In this document: in pieces, positions 8,029 to 16,667 of the stretch
Layout of the letters: each line of letters starts with the position of its first letter
Position numbering within the stretch: position 1 is the stretch's first letter
NCBI RefSeq assembly: GCF_001294645.1
Contig: NZ_CP011868.1
Span: forward strand, 1,550,001-1,614,000
Reading direction: 5' to 3'
DNA: 64,000 nt
Origin: Pseudonocardia sp. HH130629-09
GTDB taxonomy: Bacteria; Actinomycetota; Actinomycetes; Mycobacteriales; Pseudonocardiaceae
Position numbers and translations under genes: made by a program
The notes under the pieces: model-generated
Told to the model about the DNA's origin: nothing
Seen by the model: only the letters and a program-made list of their open reading frames with translations
The model's database searches: none

Positions 8029-9102
8029 ATGGCACGCCGGCCCGAACCCGACCCGACGACCTGGTGGGAACGCTATGGGCACCGGCTGGAAGGACCCCCC
8101 GTGACGAACCCGGCCCCGCCCCCCGAGGCCCCGCGTCCCGAGCTGCCCCGCTCCGAGGCTCGGCGTGGGAACGCCGGGGCGGTCGCGGCGGACCTGCGTG
8201 AGGACTCCATGCTGCGGCCCCGGCCCGACCGGCCGCGCACCGGTTGGCGTCGCGCCCTCTACGACATCACCGGTGGCCGGGTGAACCCCGGCCCGAGCGA
8301 CGCCGAGGAGCTCCGCACCGGGATGCTGGCGCGGGTCCGCGCACCACTGGCCGGTGCGCACCGGGTGGCGGTCATGTCGGTGAAGGGCGGCGTCGGCAAG
8401 ACCACGGTCGCGGCCTGCCTCGGGCAGGCGCTGGCCGAGCACCGAGGGGACCGGGCCGTCGTCCTCGACGCGAACCCCGACGCCGGCACGCTCGCCGACC
8501 GGCTGACCGGCGACTCCCGGATCACCGTCCGCGAGCTGCTGAACGACCTGGAGGGGGTCGGCACCTGGACCGACGTGTCCCGTTACACGAGCCTCGCCGG
8601 GCGCCTGCAGGTCCTGGCCTCGGAGCAGGACCCCGCCTCCGGTGAGGCGTTCTCCCGCGACGAGTACGAGCGCGTCGTCGACCTGCTGGGCCGCTTCTTC
8701 AACATCATCATCACCGACTCGGGCACCGGGATGGTGCACTCCACGATGCAGGGCACCCTCGCGCGCGCCGACTCCGTGGTCGTCGTGGGGGCCCCCACCG
8801 TCGACGGGGCGGGCCGGGCCAGCAAGACGCTGGACTGGCTGGTCGCGCACGGCCACGGCGACCTCGTCCGCAACGCGGTGGTCGTGCTGTCCTGCGACCG
8901 GCGCAGCGCCGAGGTCGACGCCGCCCGGATCCGCGAGCACTTCGCCCAGCGGGTGCGCGGCGTCGTCGAGGTGCCGCACGACCCGCACCTGGCCACCGGC
9001 GGGCGGATCGACCCGGCCCGGCTCCGGCCGGCGACCGCGGACGCGTTCCTGGAGCTGGGCGCCCTGGTCGCCGACGCGTTCGACGTGCGACGACGCGACT
9101 GA
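8029..9102 (+). CDS. MinD/ParA-like P-loop ATPase with disordered N-terminus
   Basis: The 357-aa protein has about 80 Pro/Arg-rich residues, a conserved linker (TGWRRALYDITGGRVNPGPS near 77-96), then a deviant Walker A motif KGGVGKTT at 119-126, typical of the MinD/ParA/Mrp ATPases, and a C-terminal switch region with NIIITDSGTGMVHSTM near residue 224. Similar actinobacterial proteins occur near type VII secretion or as orphan ATPases; no ParB or partition site lies nearby, so a segregation role is not supported. A TACTCT hexamer (8016-8021) ends seven bases before ATG 8029, suggesting a leaderless transcript. It separates sepIVA from DUF177, which are adjacent in mycobacteria. Confidence 0.8.
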   Translation: MARRPEPDPTTWWERYGHRLEGPPVTNPAPPPEAPRPELPRSEARRGNAGAVAADLREDSMLRPRPDRPRTGWRRALYDITGGRVNPGPSDAEELRTGMLARVRAPLAGAHRVAVMSVKGGVGKTTVAACLGQALAEHRGDRAVVLDANPDAGTLADRLTGDSRITVRELLNDLEGVGTWTDVSRYTSLAGRLQVLASEQDPASGEAFSRDEYERVVDLLGRFFNIIITDSGTGMVHSTMQGTLARADSVVVVGAPTVDGAGRASKTLDWLVAHGHGDLVRNAVVVLSCDRRSAEVDAARIREHFAQRVRGVVEVPHDPHLATGGRIDPARLRPATADAFLELGALVADAFDVRRRD

Positions 9103-9128
9103 CCGGGCCGCGTACGCTGGTCGGCGAG

Positions 9129-9704
9129 ATGAACACCGCGCGCAGCCAGAACCGTCCCGACGACAACCCCTGGGTCCTCTCCACCCGCGAGCTGGCCCGC
9201 CGCCCCGGCAACCAGCGCACCGTGGCCCGCACGGTCCCCGCGCCGTCCGGCGACGCCGAGATCGGCCTGACCGGGGTGATCACCGTCCCCGGCGGGTCCG
9301 ACGTCGAGCTCGACGTGTCCCTGGAGTCGGTGACCGAGGGCGTCTACGTCTCCGGCACCGCCGACGCCCGGCTGGCGGGGGAGTGCTCGCGCTGCCTGGA
9401 GCCGATCGGGGAGGACGTGCAGGTCCGGATCGGCGAGCTGTTCGCCTACCCGGACTCGGTCACCGAGGAGACCACCGACGCCGACGAGATCCCGCGCCTG
9501 GTCGACGAGCGCATCGACCTCACCCAGGCCGTGCGCGACGCGATCGTGACCGAGCTGCCGATGGCACCGCTGTGCCGCGAGGACTGCCCTGGTCTGTGCG
9601 TCGAGTGCGGGGAGAGGTGGGCCGATCTCCCATCGGATCACGGGCATGAGACACTGGATCCTCGTTGGGCGGCGCTCCGTGAGCGCCTGCCCTCCACCGA
9701 CTGA
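9129..9704 (+). CDS. DUF177 (YceD-type) protein
   Basis: The 191-aa protein belongs to the DUF177/YceD family that almost always precedes rpmF; in plants and bacteria it has been linked to 23S rRNA accumulation. It has a central ECSRCLEPIG segment and a C-terminal cysteine cluster (CREDCPGLCVECGERW, near residues 152-168), which looks like a metal site. A TACGCT hexamer at 9113-9118 lies ten bases before the ATG. It is followed by rpmF and rnc in the conserved order. Confidence 0.9.
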   Translation: MNTARSQNRPDDNPWVLSTRELARRPGNQRTVARTVPAPSGDAEIGLTGVITVPGGSDVELDVSLESVTEGVYVSGTADARLAGECSRCLEPIGEDVQVRIGELFAYPDSVTEETTDADEIPRLVDERIDLTQAVRDAIVTELPMAPLCREDCPGLCVECGERWADLPSDHGHETLDPRWAALRERLPSTD

Positions 9705-9774
9705 GCGGCGGCTCCTCGTGAGCCCGCTCCCCGGTGGGCAGACCTGATCGTTCGAAGTACCGAGGAGTGTCATC

Positions 9775-9957
9775 ATGGCCGTTCCCAAGCGCCGGATGTC
9801 GCGGTCGAACACGCGTGCGCGCCGGTCGCAGTGGAAGGCCACTGCGCCGACCCTGGTCGCCTGCTCGAACCGCGCCTGCCGTGAGCCGAAGCTGCAGCAC
9901 ATCGCCTGCCCGACCTGTGGGCAGTACGACGGTCGTCAGGTCACCAGCCCGGCCTGA
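9775..9957 (+). CDS. rpmF: 50S ribosomal protein bL32
   Basis: The 60-aa basic protein matches bL32: it begins [17 protein letters not shown] after the start Met and has the paired cysteine motif C-x5-C ... C-x2-C (residues about 37-50, including [13 protein letters not shown]). The zinc-binding cysteines are retained, so this is the Zn-containing form. An SD-like GAGGAG precedes the ATG. It lies between DUF177 and rnc, a typical arrangement. Confidence 0.96.
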   Translation: MAVPKRRMSRSNTRARRSQWKATAPTLVACSNRACREPKLQHIACPTCGQYDGRQVTSPA

Positions 9958-9965
9958 TCGCAGCA

Positions 9966-10715
9966 GTGGGCGACAAGAGTGTGACCGGTCCGGTGACGGA
10001 CCGGTCACCTCTGCTGTCCGCACTCGGTGTGGACCTGGACGAGACGCTGCTCACGCTGGCGCTGACCCACCGGTCCTACGCCTACGAGCACGGTGGACTG
10101 CCGACCAACGAGCGCCTGGAGTTCCTGGGCGACTCGGTGCTGTCGATCGTGATCACCGAGCGGCTGTACCGGGACCACCCGGACCTGCCCGAGGGGCAGC
10201 TGGCGAAGCTGCGCGCGAGCGTGGTCAACATGCACGCGCTCGCCACCGTCGCCGTGGCGTTGCCCACACCGGACGGTGTGCCGCACGGCCTCGGCGCGTA
10301 CCTGTACCTGGGGCGCGGTGAGGAGCTGACCGGTGGCCGGTCGAAGGCCAGCATCCTGGCCGACGCCACCGAGGCGCTGCTCGGCGCGGTGTACCTCGCG
10401 CACGGCCTCGAGCCGTCCCGCGAGCTGATCCACCGGCTGTTCGCGGACCTGCTGCACAGTGCCCCGTTGCTCGGCGCGGGCCTGGACTGGAAGACCAGCC
10501 TGCAGGAGCTCACCGCCGCCGGCGGGCACGGTGTGCCCGAGTACCGGATCGACGAGGAGGGCCCGGACCACCTGAAGGTGTTCACCGCGACGGCCGTGGT
10601 CGGGGGTCGTGACCTCGGCAGCGGCGCGGGACGCACCAAGAAGGAGGCCGAGCAGAAGGCGGCCGAGATCGCCTGGCACGCGCTGTCCGACGAGAGTGCC
10701 GGCTCCGGGCGGTAG
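9966..10715 (+). CDS. rnc: Ribonuclease III
   Basis: RNase III cuts double-stranded RNA in rRNA maturation and mRNA turnover. The 249-aa protein has the catalytic signature [12 protein letters not shown] at about residues 48-59, a second acidic cluster [15 protein letters not shown] near 136, and a C-terminal double-stranded-RNA-binding domain (about 170-240) with [20 protein letters not shown] 9966 lies only eight bases after rpmF; a start slightly downstream is possible because the first 15 residues are not conserved. Confidence 0.95.
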   Translation: MGDKSVTGPVTDRSPLLSALGVDLDETLLTLALTHRSYAYEHGGLPTNERLEFLGDSVLSIVITERLYRDHPDLPEGQLAKLRASVVNMHALATVAVALPTPDGVPHGLGAYLYLGRGEELTGGRSKASILADATEALLGAVYLAHGLEPSRELIHRLFADLLHSAPLLGAGLDWKTSLQELTAAGGHGVPEYRIDEEGPDHLKVFTATAVVGGRDLGSGAGRTKKEAEQKAAEIAWHALSDESAGSGR

Positions 10716-10720
10716 CCGCG

Positions 10721-11599
10721 ATGCCGGAGCTGCCCGAGGTCGAGGTCGTCCGCCGCGGCCTCGCCGACCACGTGCTGGACCGGCGGATCGCGCGCGTCGA
10801 GGTACTGCATCCGCGCGCGGTGCGCCGGCACCCCACCGGGGCGGACGACTTCACCGCCCGGCTGGCCGGGCGCACGCTGTCCGCGGTCGCCCGGCGCGGC
10901 AAGTACCTCTGGCTGGAGCTGGACACCGCCGGCCCCGGTGACGACGCGCTGCTCGCGCACCTGGGCATGTCCGGGCAGATGCTCGTCGAATCCCCGGACG
11001 CGCCCGACGAGAAGCACCTGCGGGTCCGCGTCCGGTTCGACGACGACGGCCCCGAGCTCCGCTTCGTCGACCAGCGCACCTTCGGCGGGCTGTCGGTGCA
11101 CCCCCTCGCCGCGGGCGCGGGCGGCGGCCTGGTGCCCGAGCCGGTCGCCCACATCGCCCGCGACCCGATGGACCCGGCGTTCTCGGCCGACGACGCCGTC
11201 GCGGCGATGCGTCGCCGTCGCACCGAGGTCAAGCGGGCACTGCTCGACCAGACCGTCGTCTCCGGGATCGGCAACATCTACGCCGACGAGGCGCTCTGGC
11301 GGGCCCGGCTGCACGGCAGCCGGCCCACCGAGAAGCTGACCCGGGCCCAGGGCCACACCGTCCTCGACGCCGCGACGACCGTCATGCACGAGGCGCTCGT
11401 CCAGGGCGGCACCTCCTTCGACGCGCTGTACGTCAACGTCAACGGCGCCTCGGGCTACTTCGACCGATCCCTGAACGTCTACGGCCAGGCGGACCGGGCG
11501 TGCCGTCGCTGCGGCACCCCGATCCGCCGGGACGCGTTCATGAACCGCTCGTCGTTCACCTGCCCGCGGTGCCAGCCGGCCCCGCGGCCCCGCCGCTGA
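10721..11599 (+). CDS. mutM: Formamidopyrimidine-DNA glycosylase
   Basis: MutM removes 8-oxoguanine and FaPy lesions from DNA and cleaves the abasic site. The 292-aa protein begins with [14 protein letters not shown], which holds the catalytic Pro and Glu after Met removal, and ends with the zinc finger C-x2-C-x16-C-x2-C (CRRCGTPI ... CPRCQ, near residues 260-286). The lesion-recognition stretch [13 protein letters not shown] is present near 184. It follows rnc by five bases, as in mycobacteria, and converges on the lysA gene. Confidence 0.96.
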   Translation: MPELPEVEVVRRGLADHVLDRRIARVEVLHPRAVRRHPTGADDFTARLAGRTLSAVARRGKYLWLELDTAGPGDDALLAHLGMSGQMLVESPDAPDEKHLRVRVRFDDDGPELRFVDQRTFGGLSVHPLAAGAGGGLVPEPVAHIARDPMDPAFSADDAVAAMRRRRTEVKRALLDQTVVSGIGNIYADEALWRARLHGSRPTEKLTRAQGHTVLDAATTVMHEALVQGGTSFDALYVNVNGASGYFDRSLNVYGQADRACRRCGTPIRRDAFMNRSSFTCPRCQPAPRPRR

Positions 11600-11623
11600 C
11601 CGGGCGCCGACCGGCGTGGGGCC

Positions 11624-12957
11624 TCAGGAGCAGTCGCGGCGCAGCAGGTCCTCCGGGGTGTCGCGGCGCAGCAGCGGCAGCGACGCCCCCGCGGCGACGG
11701 CGACCACCGGCGGGCGCGGGACCTGGTTGTAGGTCGAGGCCATCGAGGCGTGGTACGCGCCGGACACCGGCACCGCCAGCAGGTCCCCGGTGGCGACGTC
11801 GGCGGGCAGCCGGACGCCGTCGGCGATCACGTCGGAGGACTCGCAGTGCCGCCCCGCCACGCGGACCGACTCCAGCGGTGCCCGGGTGGCGCGCCCGACG
11901 AGCCGGACCGGGTAGCGGGCGCCGTAGAGGGCGGGGCGGGGGTCGTCGCTCATGCCGCCGTCGACCAGCACGGTGGTGCGGCCGTCGCCGCAGCGCTGCA
12001 CCGCGCCGACCCGGTAGAGCGTCACCCCGGCCCGGGCGACGATCGCGCGCCCCGGCTCGACGAGCAGCCGCGGCTCGTCGATGCCGTGCGCCGCGCAGGC
12101 CCGGGCCAGGGTGCCCCGCACGGCCCGGCCGAAGATCGCCGGGTCCAGGCAGGGCTCGCCCTCGGCGTAGCCGACCGCGTGCCCGCCGCCCAGGTCCAGC
12201 TCCGCGACGGTGACCCCGTACCGCGCACGCAGTGCCGCAATCACGCCCACCATCCGGACCGCGGCCCGCTCGTAGCGCGACACCGACGGCACCTGCGAGC
12301 CGAGATGGCAGTGCAGCCCGGCCAGCTCCAGCTCGGGGCGGCCAGTACCCGTCCGGCGACCTCCAGCGCCTCGGCGGGCGGCATCCCGAACCACGACGAC
12401 GCGGTGCCGGTGGTGAGCCCCGGGTGGGTGCCGGCGTCGACGTCCGGGCTGATCCGCAGCAGCACCTTCTGCCGGCGCGGCGCGAGCGCGGCGATCCGGT
12501 CGACCTCCGCCGCCGAGTCCAGCACGATCCGCCCGACGCCCGCGGCGAACGCCGCCTTCAGGTCCTCGTCGGTCTTGACGGTGCCGTGCAGCACGATGCG
12601 GTCCCCGGGCAGCCCCGCGGCCGCGGCCACCGCGACCTCGCCGCCGGAGCACGCGTCGACCGAGCAGCCCTCGTCGGCGACCAGGCGGGCCATTCCGCGG
12701 CAGAGGAACGCCTTGCCGGCGTAGACGATCTCGGCGTCGGGCAGCGCGGCCCGGTAGGCGCGGCAGCGGGCGCGGACGTCGGCGGTGTCGAGCACCTGCA
12801 CCGGGGTGCCGAAGCGGGCGGCGAGCTCGGTGAGGTCGACCCCGCCGATCTGCAGGGCGCCGTCGGAGGTCGTGCGGGTCGTGACCGGCCACAGGCCCGG
12901 CTCGAGACGGGCGGCGAGGGTCGGGCGGAGGGAGGGGAGCAGGTCGGCGAGGGTCAC
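11624..12957 (-). pseudogene. lysA: Diaminopimelate decarboxylase with a one-base frameshift
   Basis: LysA converts meso-diaminopimelate to lysine with pyridoxal phosphate. The N-terminal part (start GTG 12957, AAGGAG eight bases upstream) has the PLP lysine in EIVYAGKAFLCRG and a glycine-rich barrel. Near 12335-12338 the frame breaks: GCCGCCCCGAG on the minus strand needs one more C to read AAPELELAGLHCHLGSQ. After that shift the C-terminal half is intact, with ELDLGGGHAVGY, EPGRAIVARAG and CESSDVIADG. With one base restored the product would be 444 aa, normal for LysA. Because only one base in a C-run is missing and lysine synthesis is usually needed, a sequencing error is at least as likely as a real pseudogene. 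A second lysA elsewhere would allow real loss. Confidence 0.85.
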
Positions 12958-13139
12958 CGGGATGACTCCTTGGTGGCGGGCGCCCGGTGCGGGCGCCGTG
13001 CCCCTCCGTTGTCGCCCCGTGGAGCCGCGCGTGTCCGCCGTCGCTACGCCGCCCTGACGCCGTCCGGCGCAGGACTGGCGGCCCGTTGACACCCGGCTCC
13101 GACACCCGGCTCGACACGCGCCCGGTGCAGCGGTGCGCG
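12958..13139. promoter_or_regulatory. Spacer between lysA and padR
   Basis: This 180-bp divergent spacer holds no gene. It contains the lysA ribosome site (minus-strand AAGGAG at 12966-12971) and a TTGAC at 13085-13089 that could be a -35 element for the padR direction. Confidence 0.4.
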
Positions 13140-13164
13140 GACTACTGCGCATCGCGTAGTAGTC
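13140..13164. promoter_or_regulatory. PadR-type operator palindrome
   Basis: The 25-bp sequence has perfect 7-bp outer arms (GACTACT ... AGTAGTC) and matching CGC/GCG inner bases around a central AT. It ends 21 bp before the padR ATG and overlaps where the core promoter must be. Actinobacterial PadR regulators of this size normally repress their own operon through such a palindrome. Confidence 0.7.
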
Positions 13165-13185
13165 TGCGACGCGTAAGGAGGTGCG

Positions 13186-13503
13186 ATGGACACCAGCCAG
13201 CTGCTCAAGGGAGTGCTCGACCTCGCGGTGCTCGCGGTCCTGGACCGCGCGGACGGATACGGCTACGAGGTCGTCCGGGCCCTGCGCGGTGCCGGCCTCG
13301 CCGAGGTGGGCGACGCCTCGGTCTACGGCACGCTGCGCCGGCTCTACGGCGCGGGCCTGCTGACCTCGTACGTGGTCCCCAGCGAGGAGGGGCCGCACCG
13401 CAAGTACTACGCGATCAACGAACCGGGCCGGGTCCGGCTGCGGGAGACGACCGACCGGTGGCGCGCGTTCGCCACCACGATGGAAGGCCTGGTGGGCACG
13501 TGA
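13186..13503 (+). CDS. PadR-family transcriptional regulator
   Basis: The 105-aa protein is a one-domain PadR winged-helix regulator with the typical start LLKGVLDLAVLAVLDRADGYGYE and the wing segment LRRLYGAGLLTSY ... GPHRKYYAINEPGR. AAGGAGG precedes the ATG. It overlaps by GTGA with a membrane protein that starts with a DUF1700/HAAS-like domain, a common PadR partner arrangement in which the two genes sense and respond to membrane or drug stress. The effector is unknown. Confidence 0.92.
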   Translation: MDTSQLLKGVLDLAVLAVLDRADGYGYEVVRALRGAGLAEVGDASVYGTLRRLYGAGLLTSYVVPSEEGPHRKYYAINEPGRVRLRETTDRWRAFATTMEGLVGT

Positions 13504-14747
13504 GCACCGAGCAGAGCGGGGGCGGCCGCGGCGGCGGCAGCAACGGCGGCAACGGCGGCAACGGCGGCAACGGCACTGACACCGATGTCACGGCACGCAT
13601 CGGCGACCCGGTCACCGACGACTACCTGGTGGGCCTGCGGGTCGCCCTGACCGGCCTGCCTCACACCGAGGTCGCCGAGATCGTCGACGACGCGCGCGGG
13701 CACCTCGCGGAGCTCGCCGAGGAGCTGGGCGCCGGCTACGGCCGCGACGCGGTGCACGCCCGGCTCGGCAGCCCGCAGGACTACGCGGCCGAGCTGCGCG
13801 CGGCGGCCGGGTACCCGCCCGCACAGCAGGAGCCCGTGCAGCGCCCGCGCACCGGGCAGGCCGGGTTCGCCCTGGCCGCGCTCGTCGTCGCGACCGCCGC
13901 GGCGGGGGCCGCGGGGCTCGCGGTGGGGCAGGTCGGGCCGTCGACGGTGGCGCCGCTGTTCCTCGCGGTGCCGCTGGCCGCGGCCGGTGCCCTGGCCGCC
14001 TGGTCCGACGGGCCGGGGCAGTCCGCGGCGGCGTCGCTGCCGTCGGTCGTGGCGCTGCGCGAACGGCTCGCCCGGGCCCGCACCGACGGCGCGGCCGGGG
14101 GGGTCGTACTGTCCCTGCAACCCGGCTGGTGGGTGCTGCGCGCGCTGGTCGCGGCCGGGGTCATCGGGTGGGTGTTCGGCGGCGGCGGGTCCGCCGGGCT
14201 GGTGACGGCGCTGGTCCTCGCCGTGCCGGCGGTGCCGCTGTCGGTGCTGCTGGGCCGGCGCAGTGCGGCCGACCGGCGGCTGCTGTGGGCCGTCGTACCG
14301 CTCAACGCGTTCGCGGTGGGACTGCTGGTGGCCGCGGTGCTGGCGCAGGGGCAGGACCGCACCGGGGACGTGGTGTCCTACTCGACCCCGCCGGGGCTGA
14401 GCCTCGACGGCACCACCGTCGCCGACGTGCGGCCCTTCGACGCGAAAGGGAGCCCGCTGAGCGATGTGTACCTGTTCGACGAGAACGGCCGCCCGCTCGC
14501 GGTCGACGACCACTCCTGCGTCGACGAGGGGTACGCCGCCACGTCCACCCCGCCGGCGCCCGGGCCGTACCCGCGGGGCGTGCGCACGACCGACCCGACG
14601 ACCGGGCGCTGCGTGACCCGGCCGCCGCAACCGCTGATCGTGACGATCCCGCAGACCACGGCGCCCCGTCCGACGAGCGCGGCTCGTGCCCCGTCGCCCG
14701 CGCAGTCGACCGCGCCGGGGCCGGCCGCGCCGACCACGACGGGCTGA
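13500..14747 (+). CDS. HAAS-domain membrane protein, PadR partner
   Basis: The 415-aa protein has a Gly/Asn repeat leader (GGN repeats near residues 14-25), then a HAAS/DUF1700-like helical segment (VGLRVALTGLPHTEVAEIV ... HLAELAEELG, about 42-85) that usually accompanies PadR regulators, then about six hydrophobic helices (120-295) and an extracytoplasmic Thr/Pro-rich tail. Two cysteines near 340 and 370 lie in the predicted outer part and could form a disulfide. Its function is not known. GTG 13500 overlaps the padR stop. Confidence 0.75.
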   Translation: MSTEQSGGGRGGGSNGGNGGNGGNGTDTDVTARIGDPVTDDYLVGLRVALTGLPHTEVAEIVDDARGHLAELAEELGAGYGRDAVHARLGSPQDYAAELRAAAGYPPAQQEPVQRPRTGQAGFALAALVVATAAAGAAGLAVGQVGPSTVAPLFLAVPLAAAGALAAWSDGPGQSAAASLPSVVALRERLARARTDGAAGGVVLSLQPGWWVLRALVAAGVIGWVFGGGGSAGLVTALVLAVPAVPLSVLLGRRSAADRRLLWAVVPLNAFAVGLLVAAVLAQGQDRTGDVVSYSTPPGLSLDGTTVADVRPFDAKGSPLSDVYLFDENGRPLAVDDHSCVDEGYAATSTPPAPGPYPRGVRTTDPTTGRCVTRPPQPLIVTIPQTTAPRPTSAARAPSPAQSTAPGPAAPTTTG

Positions 14748-14758
14748 CGCCGGGGCCG

Positions 14759-14781
14759 GGTGCCCACGGGGGGTGGGCGCC
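14759..14781. terminator. Hairpin between convergent genes
   Basis: GGTGCCCAC (14759-14767) pairs with GTGGGCGCC (14773-14781) with one mismatch, around a 5-nt loop, and the stem can extend outward through GGCC pairs. It lies in the 40-bp gap between the HAAS gene (plus) and corA (minus), so it can act as a bidirectional terminator. Confidence 0.55.
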
Positions 14782-14787
14782 TGGCCC

Positions 14788-15834
14788 TCACAGCCAGTCG
14801 TTGTGCTTGAACGCCACGTACAGCACGAGGCCGAGCAGCAGCATCAGCCCGATGGCCATCGGGTAGCCCAGGGCCCAGTGCAGCTCCGGCATCTCGTCGA
14901 AGTTCATGCCGTAGATGCCGGCGATCAGGGTCGGCGCGAACAGGATCGCCGCCCACGACGACACCCGCTTCATCTGCTCGTTCTGCGCGTAGCCCGCCTC
15001 GGTGAGCCGGGTCATCTCCTCGTTCTGGCGCTGCGCGACGAGCGTCGAGTTGACGGTGAGGATGTTGCCGAGCAGGTCCCGGAAGCCCTCGACGCGCTCC
15101 CGGACCCGGGTCGCGTGGTCGATCACGTCGCGCATCGCGCGGCGCAGCTCCAGGTCCGGGGCGTCGCCGGACTTGGCGAACCGGGCCCGCAGCTCGACGA
15201 AGATCTCCTGCAGCGGCTCGACGGCCCGCTGGAACGCGATGACCTGCCGGGTCAGCTGGTAGATGCGCCGCGACACGTTCGGGTCGCCGCGGAACACCTC
15301 CTCCTCGATCCCGTCGATGTCGTCCTGCAGGCCGTCGAGGACGGGGAAGTAGTCGTCGACGACCCGGTCGAGCACCGCGTAGAGCACCGCCATCGGGCCG
15401 TGCGCGAGCAGCTCGGGGTCGCTCTCCAACCGGTCGCGGACCTCGCTGAGCTGCGGCTCGACGGCGTGCCGCACGGTGATCACGAAGTCGGGTCCGAGGA
15501 ACAGGTGGACCTCGCCGATCTCCACGACCTCGTCGGCGTCGACGTAGCGGGCGGGGCGCAGCACCACGAACTCGGCGCTGCCGTAGCGCTCCAGCTTCGG
15601 GCGCTGATGGGCGTTGACGGTGTCCTCGATCGCGAGCGAGTGGAGGTCGAACTCCCGCGCTACCTGGTGGAGCTCCTCGACGTCCGGGCGGAGCATCCCG
15701 ATCCAGCAGAACGCCGTGGAGCCCTCGCCGTGGTCGGCGCGGCAGCCCTGCAACACCTCGACCGCGCTGTCGATGGACTCCGGCGCCGCGGCGCGCTTGC
15801 CGTCGACGTAGACCGCGTTGTCGATCACGGACAT
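14788..15834 (-). CDS. corA: CorA-family magnesium/cobalt transporter
   Basis: The 348-aa protein is a CorA channel: a large cytoplasmic N-terminal domain, a long helix, and two C-terminal membrane helices (about 288-308 and 320-340) with the signature YGMNF between them. It imports Mg2+ as a pentamer. It starts at ATG 15834, 42 bp after the stop of the small membrane gene on the same strand, with which it may be cotranscribed. Confidence 0.93.
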   Translation of the reverse strand: MSVIDNAVYVDGKRAAAPESIDSAVEVLQGCRADHGEGSTAFCWIGMLRPDVEELHQVAREFDLHSLAIEDTVNAHQRPKLERYGSAEFVVLRPARYVDADEVVEIGEVHLFLGPDFVITVRHAVEPQLSEVRDRLESDPELLAHGPMAVLYAVLDRVVDDYFPVLDGLQDDIDGIEEEVFRGDPNVSRRIYQLTRQVIAFQRAVEPLQEIFVELRARFAKSGDAPDLELRRAMRDVIDHATRVRERVEGFRDLLGNILTVNSTLVAQRQNEEMTRLTEAGYAQNEQMKRVSSWAAILFAPTLIAGIYGMNFDEMPELHWALGYPMAIGLMLLLGLVLYVAFKHNDWL

Positions 15835-15876
15835 GCGTGGGCCTCCTCCGGTCCCGGCCGGGGAGCGCCCCCGCCG

Positions 15877-16379
15877 TCACCGGAAAGGGTAACCAGCGCT
15901 GCGGTCCGCAACCGTGCGACGACGAGCGGGCCGCCGACGCGCCACCGCCGACGGTGCGACCGCCGCGGCACGGGTGAGCAGCGCGGCTCCGAGCAGCACC
16001 GCCAGCAGCCACAGGTCCGGGCCCCCGAGGTGCAGCTCGGCCAGGTGGTGGAGGCCGAAGCCGTCGCTGAACCCCAGCAGACCACGGCGACGGCGAGTGC
16101 GCCCACCGCCGTCGTCGCGGCGGCCAGCAGCACGGTTCCCACCCCGGCGACCACGACCGCGGCCGCGGCGGAGCCGCCGGGCCCCGCACCGGTGAGGGCC
16201 GCGGCGCCGGCGGTCAGGCCCGCGGCGACACCGGCGGCGATCCCCGCGACGAAGCCGGCGCCCCCGGTCAGGGGCGGCGGTGGGACCGGACGGGCGGGGC
16301 GGCGCTGCAGCATGCGCGGGAGCGTGCGCCCCCCGGTGGGCCGCCGGCCGGGCTCCTGACGCGGTGTTGGCGTCGTCAC
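15877..16379 (-). pseudogene. Small hydrophobic membrane protein with a one-base frameshift
   Basis: Two overlapping minus-strand frames join into one sensible membrane protein if a single G is added near 16082-16083. The first part (GTG 16379) has a basic Pro-rich head and two Ala/Gly hydrophobic helices; after the shift comes GLLGFSDGFGLHHLAEL and another helix, LWLLAVLLGAALL, ending in an Arg-rich tail. The restored protein would be 167 aa. I do not recognise a family. The gene is divergent from kdp and upstream of corA. Whether the shift is real or a sequencing error is open. Confidence 0.5.
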
Positions 16380-16443
16380 ACGCGTGTGTTGACGGGTTCC
16401 TGAGACCGACCGCCCGTCCGGGGGACGTGATGGCCACCACCGG

Positions 16444-16494
16444 GCGTCAAGAACGCGTCAACGCGGGAGCCGGTGGGCGTCAATCCGCCGTCAT
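16444..16494 (+). promoter_or_regulatory. Putative KdpE operator: two 11-bp-spaced direct-repeat pairs
   Basis: GCGTCAA occurs at 16444-16450 and again at 16455-16461, exactly 11 bp apart. A second pair, GCGTCAA at 16477 and CCGTCAT at 16488, has the same 11-bp step and starts 33 bp (three helical turns) after the first. Head-to-tail half-sites with 11-bp spacing are the usual target form of OmpR/PhoB-family regulators, to which KdpE belongs. They lie 90-140 bp before the first kdp gene. Confidence 0.6.
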
Positions 16495-16583
16495 CGACCG
16501 GCCCCGCGGGTCCTCGTTCGGCGCACGATCCCCGGCGGCCCGCCGGAGATCCCCGGCGGGTGAGCACGACCGAGGAGAGTCCC

Positions 16584-16667
16584 GTGGCCGACCTGGCCTA
16601 CATCGCGTTGCTGGTGGCGTCCTTCGCCGTCCTCGCGCTCACCCTGCGCGGGATGGAGAAGCTGTGA
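16584..16667 (+). CDS. Small membrane peptide upstream of kdpF (27 aa)
   Basis: GTG 16584 follows a GAGGAG-type ribosome site and encodes 27 residues: a short acidic start, one hydrophobic helix (AYIALLVASFAVLALTL) and a basic end RGMEKL. It overlaps the kdpF start. The organisation, with helix then short charged tail, mirrors KdpF, which sits beside KdpA in the Kdp complex, so it may be a second small Kdp subunit or regulator. The ribosome site and coupling support real translation; the function is unknown. Confidence 0.6.
   Translation: MADLAYIALLVASFAVLALTLRGMEKL

Noticed and set aside
8029-9102. A complete ParAB partition locus
   Set aside because: The gene has a deviant Walker A motif but no ParB gene or repeated centromere-like sites are adjacent.
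16380-16583. A c-di-AMP riboswitch before kdp
   Set aside because: I could not find the conserved paired elements; the phased direct repeats explain the conserved-looking bases better.
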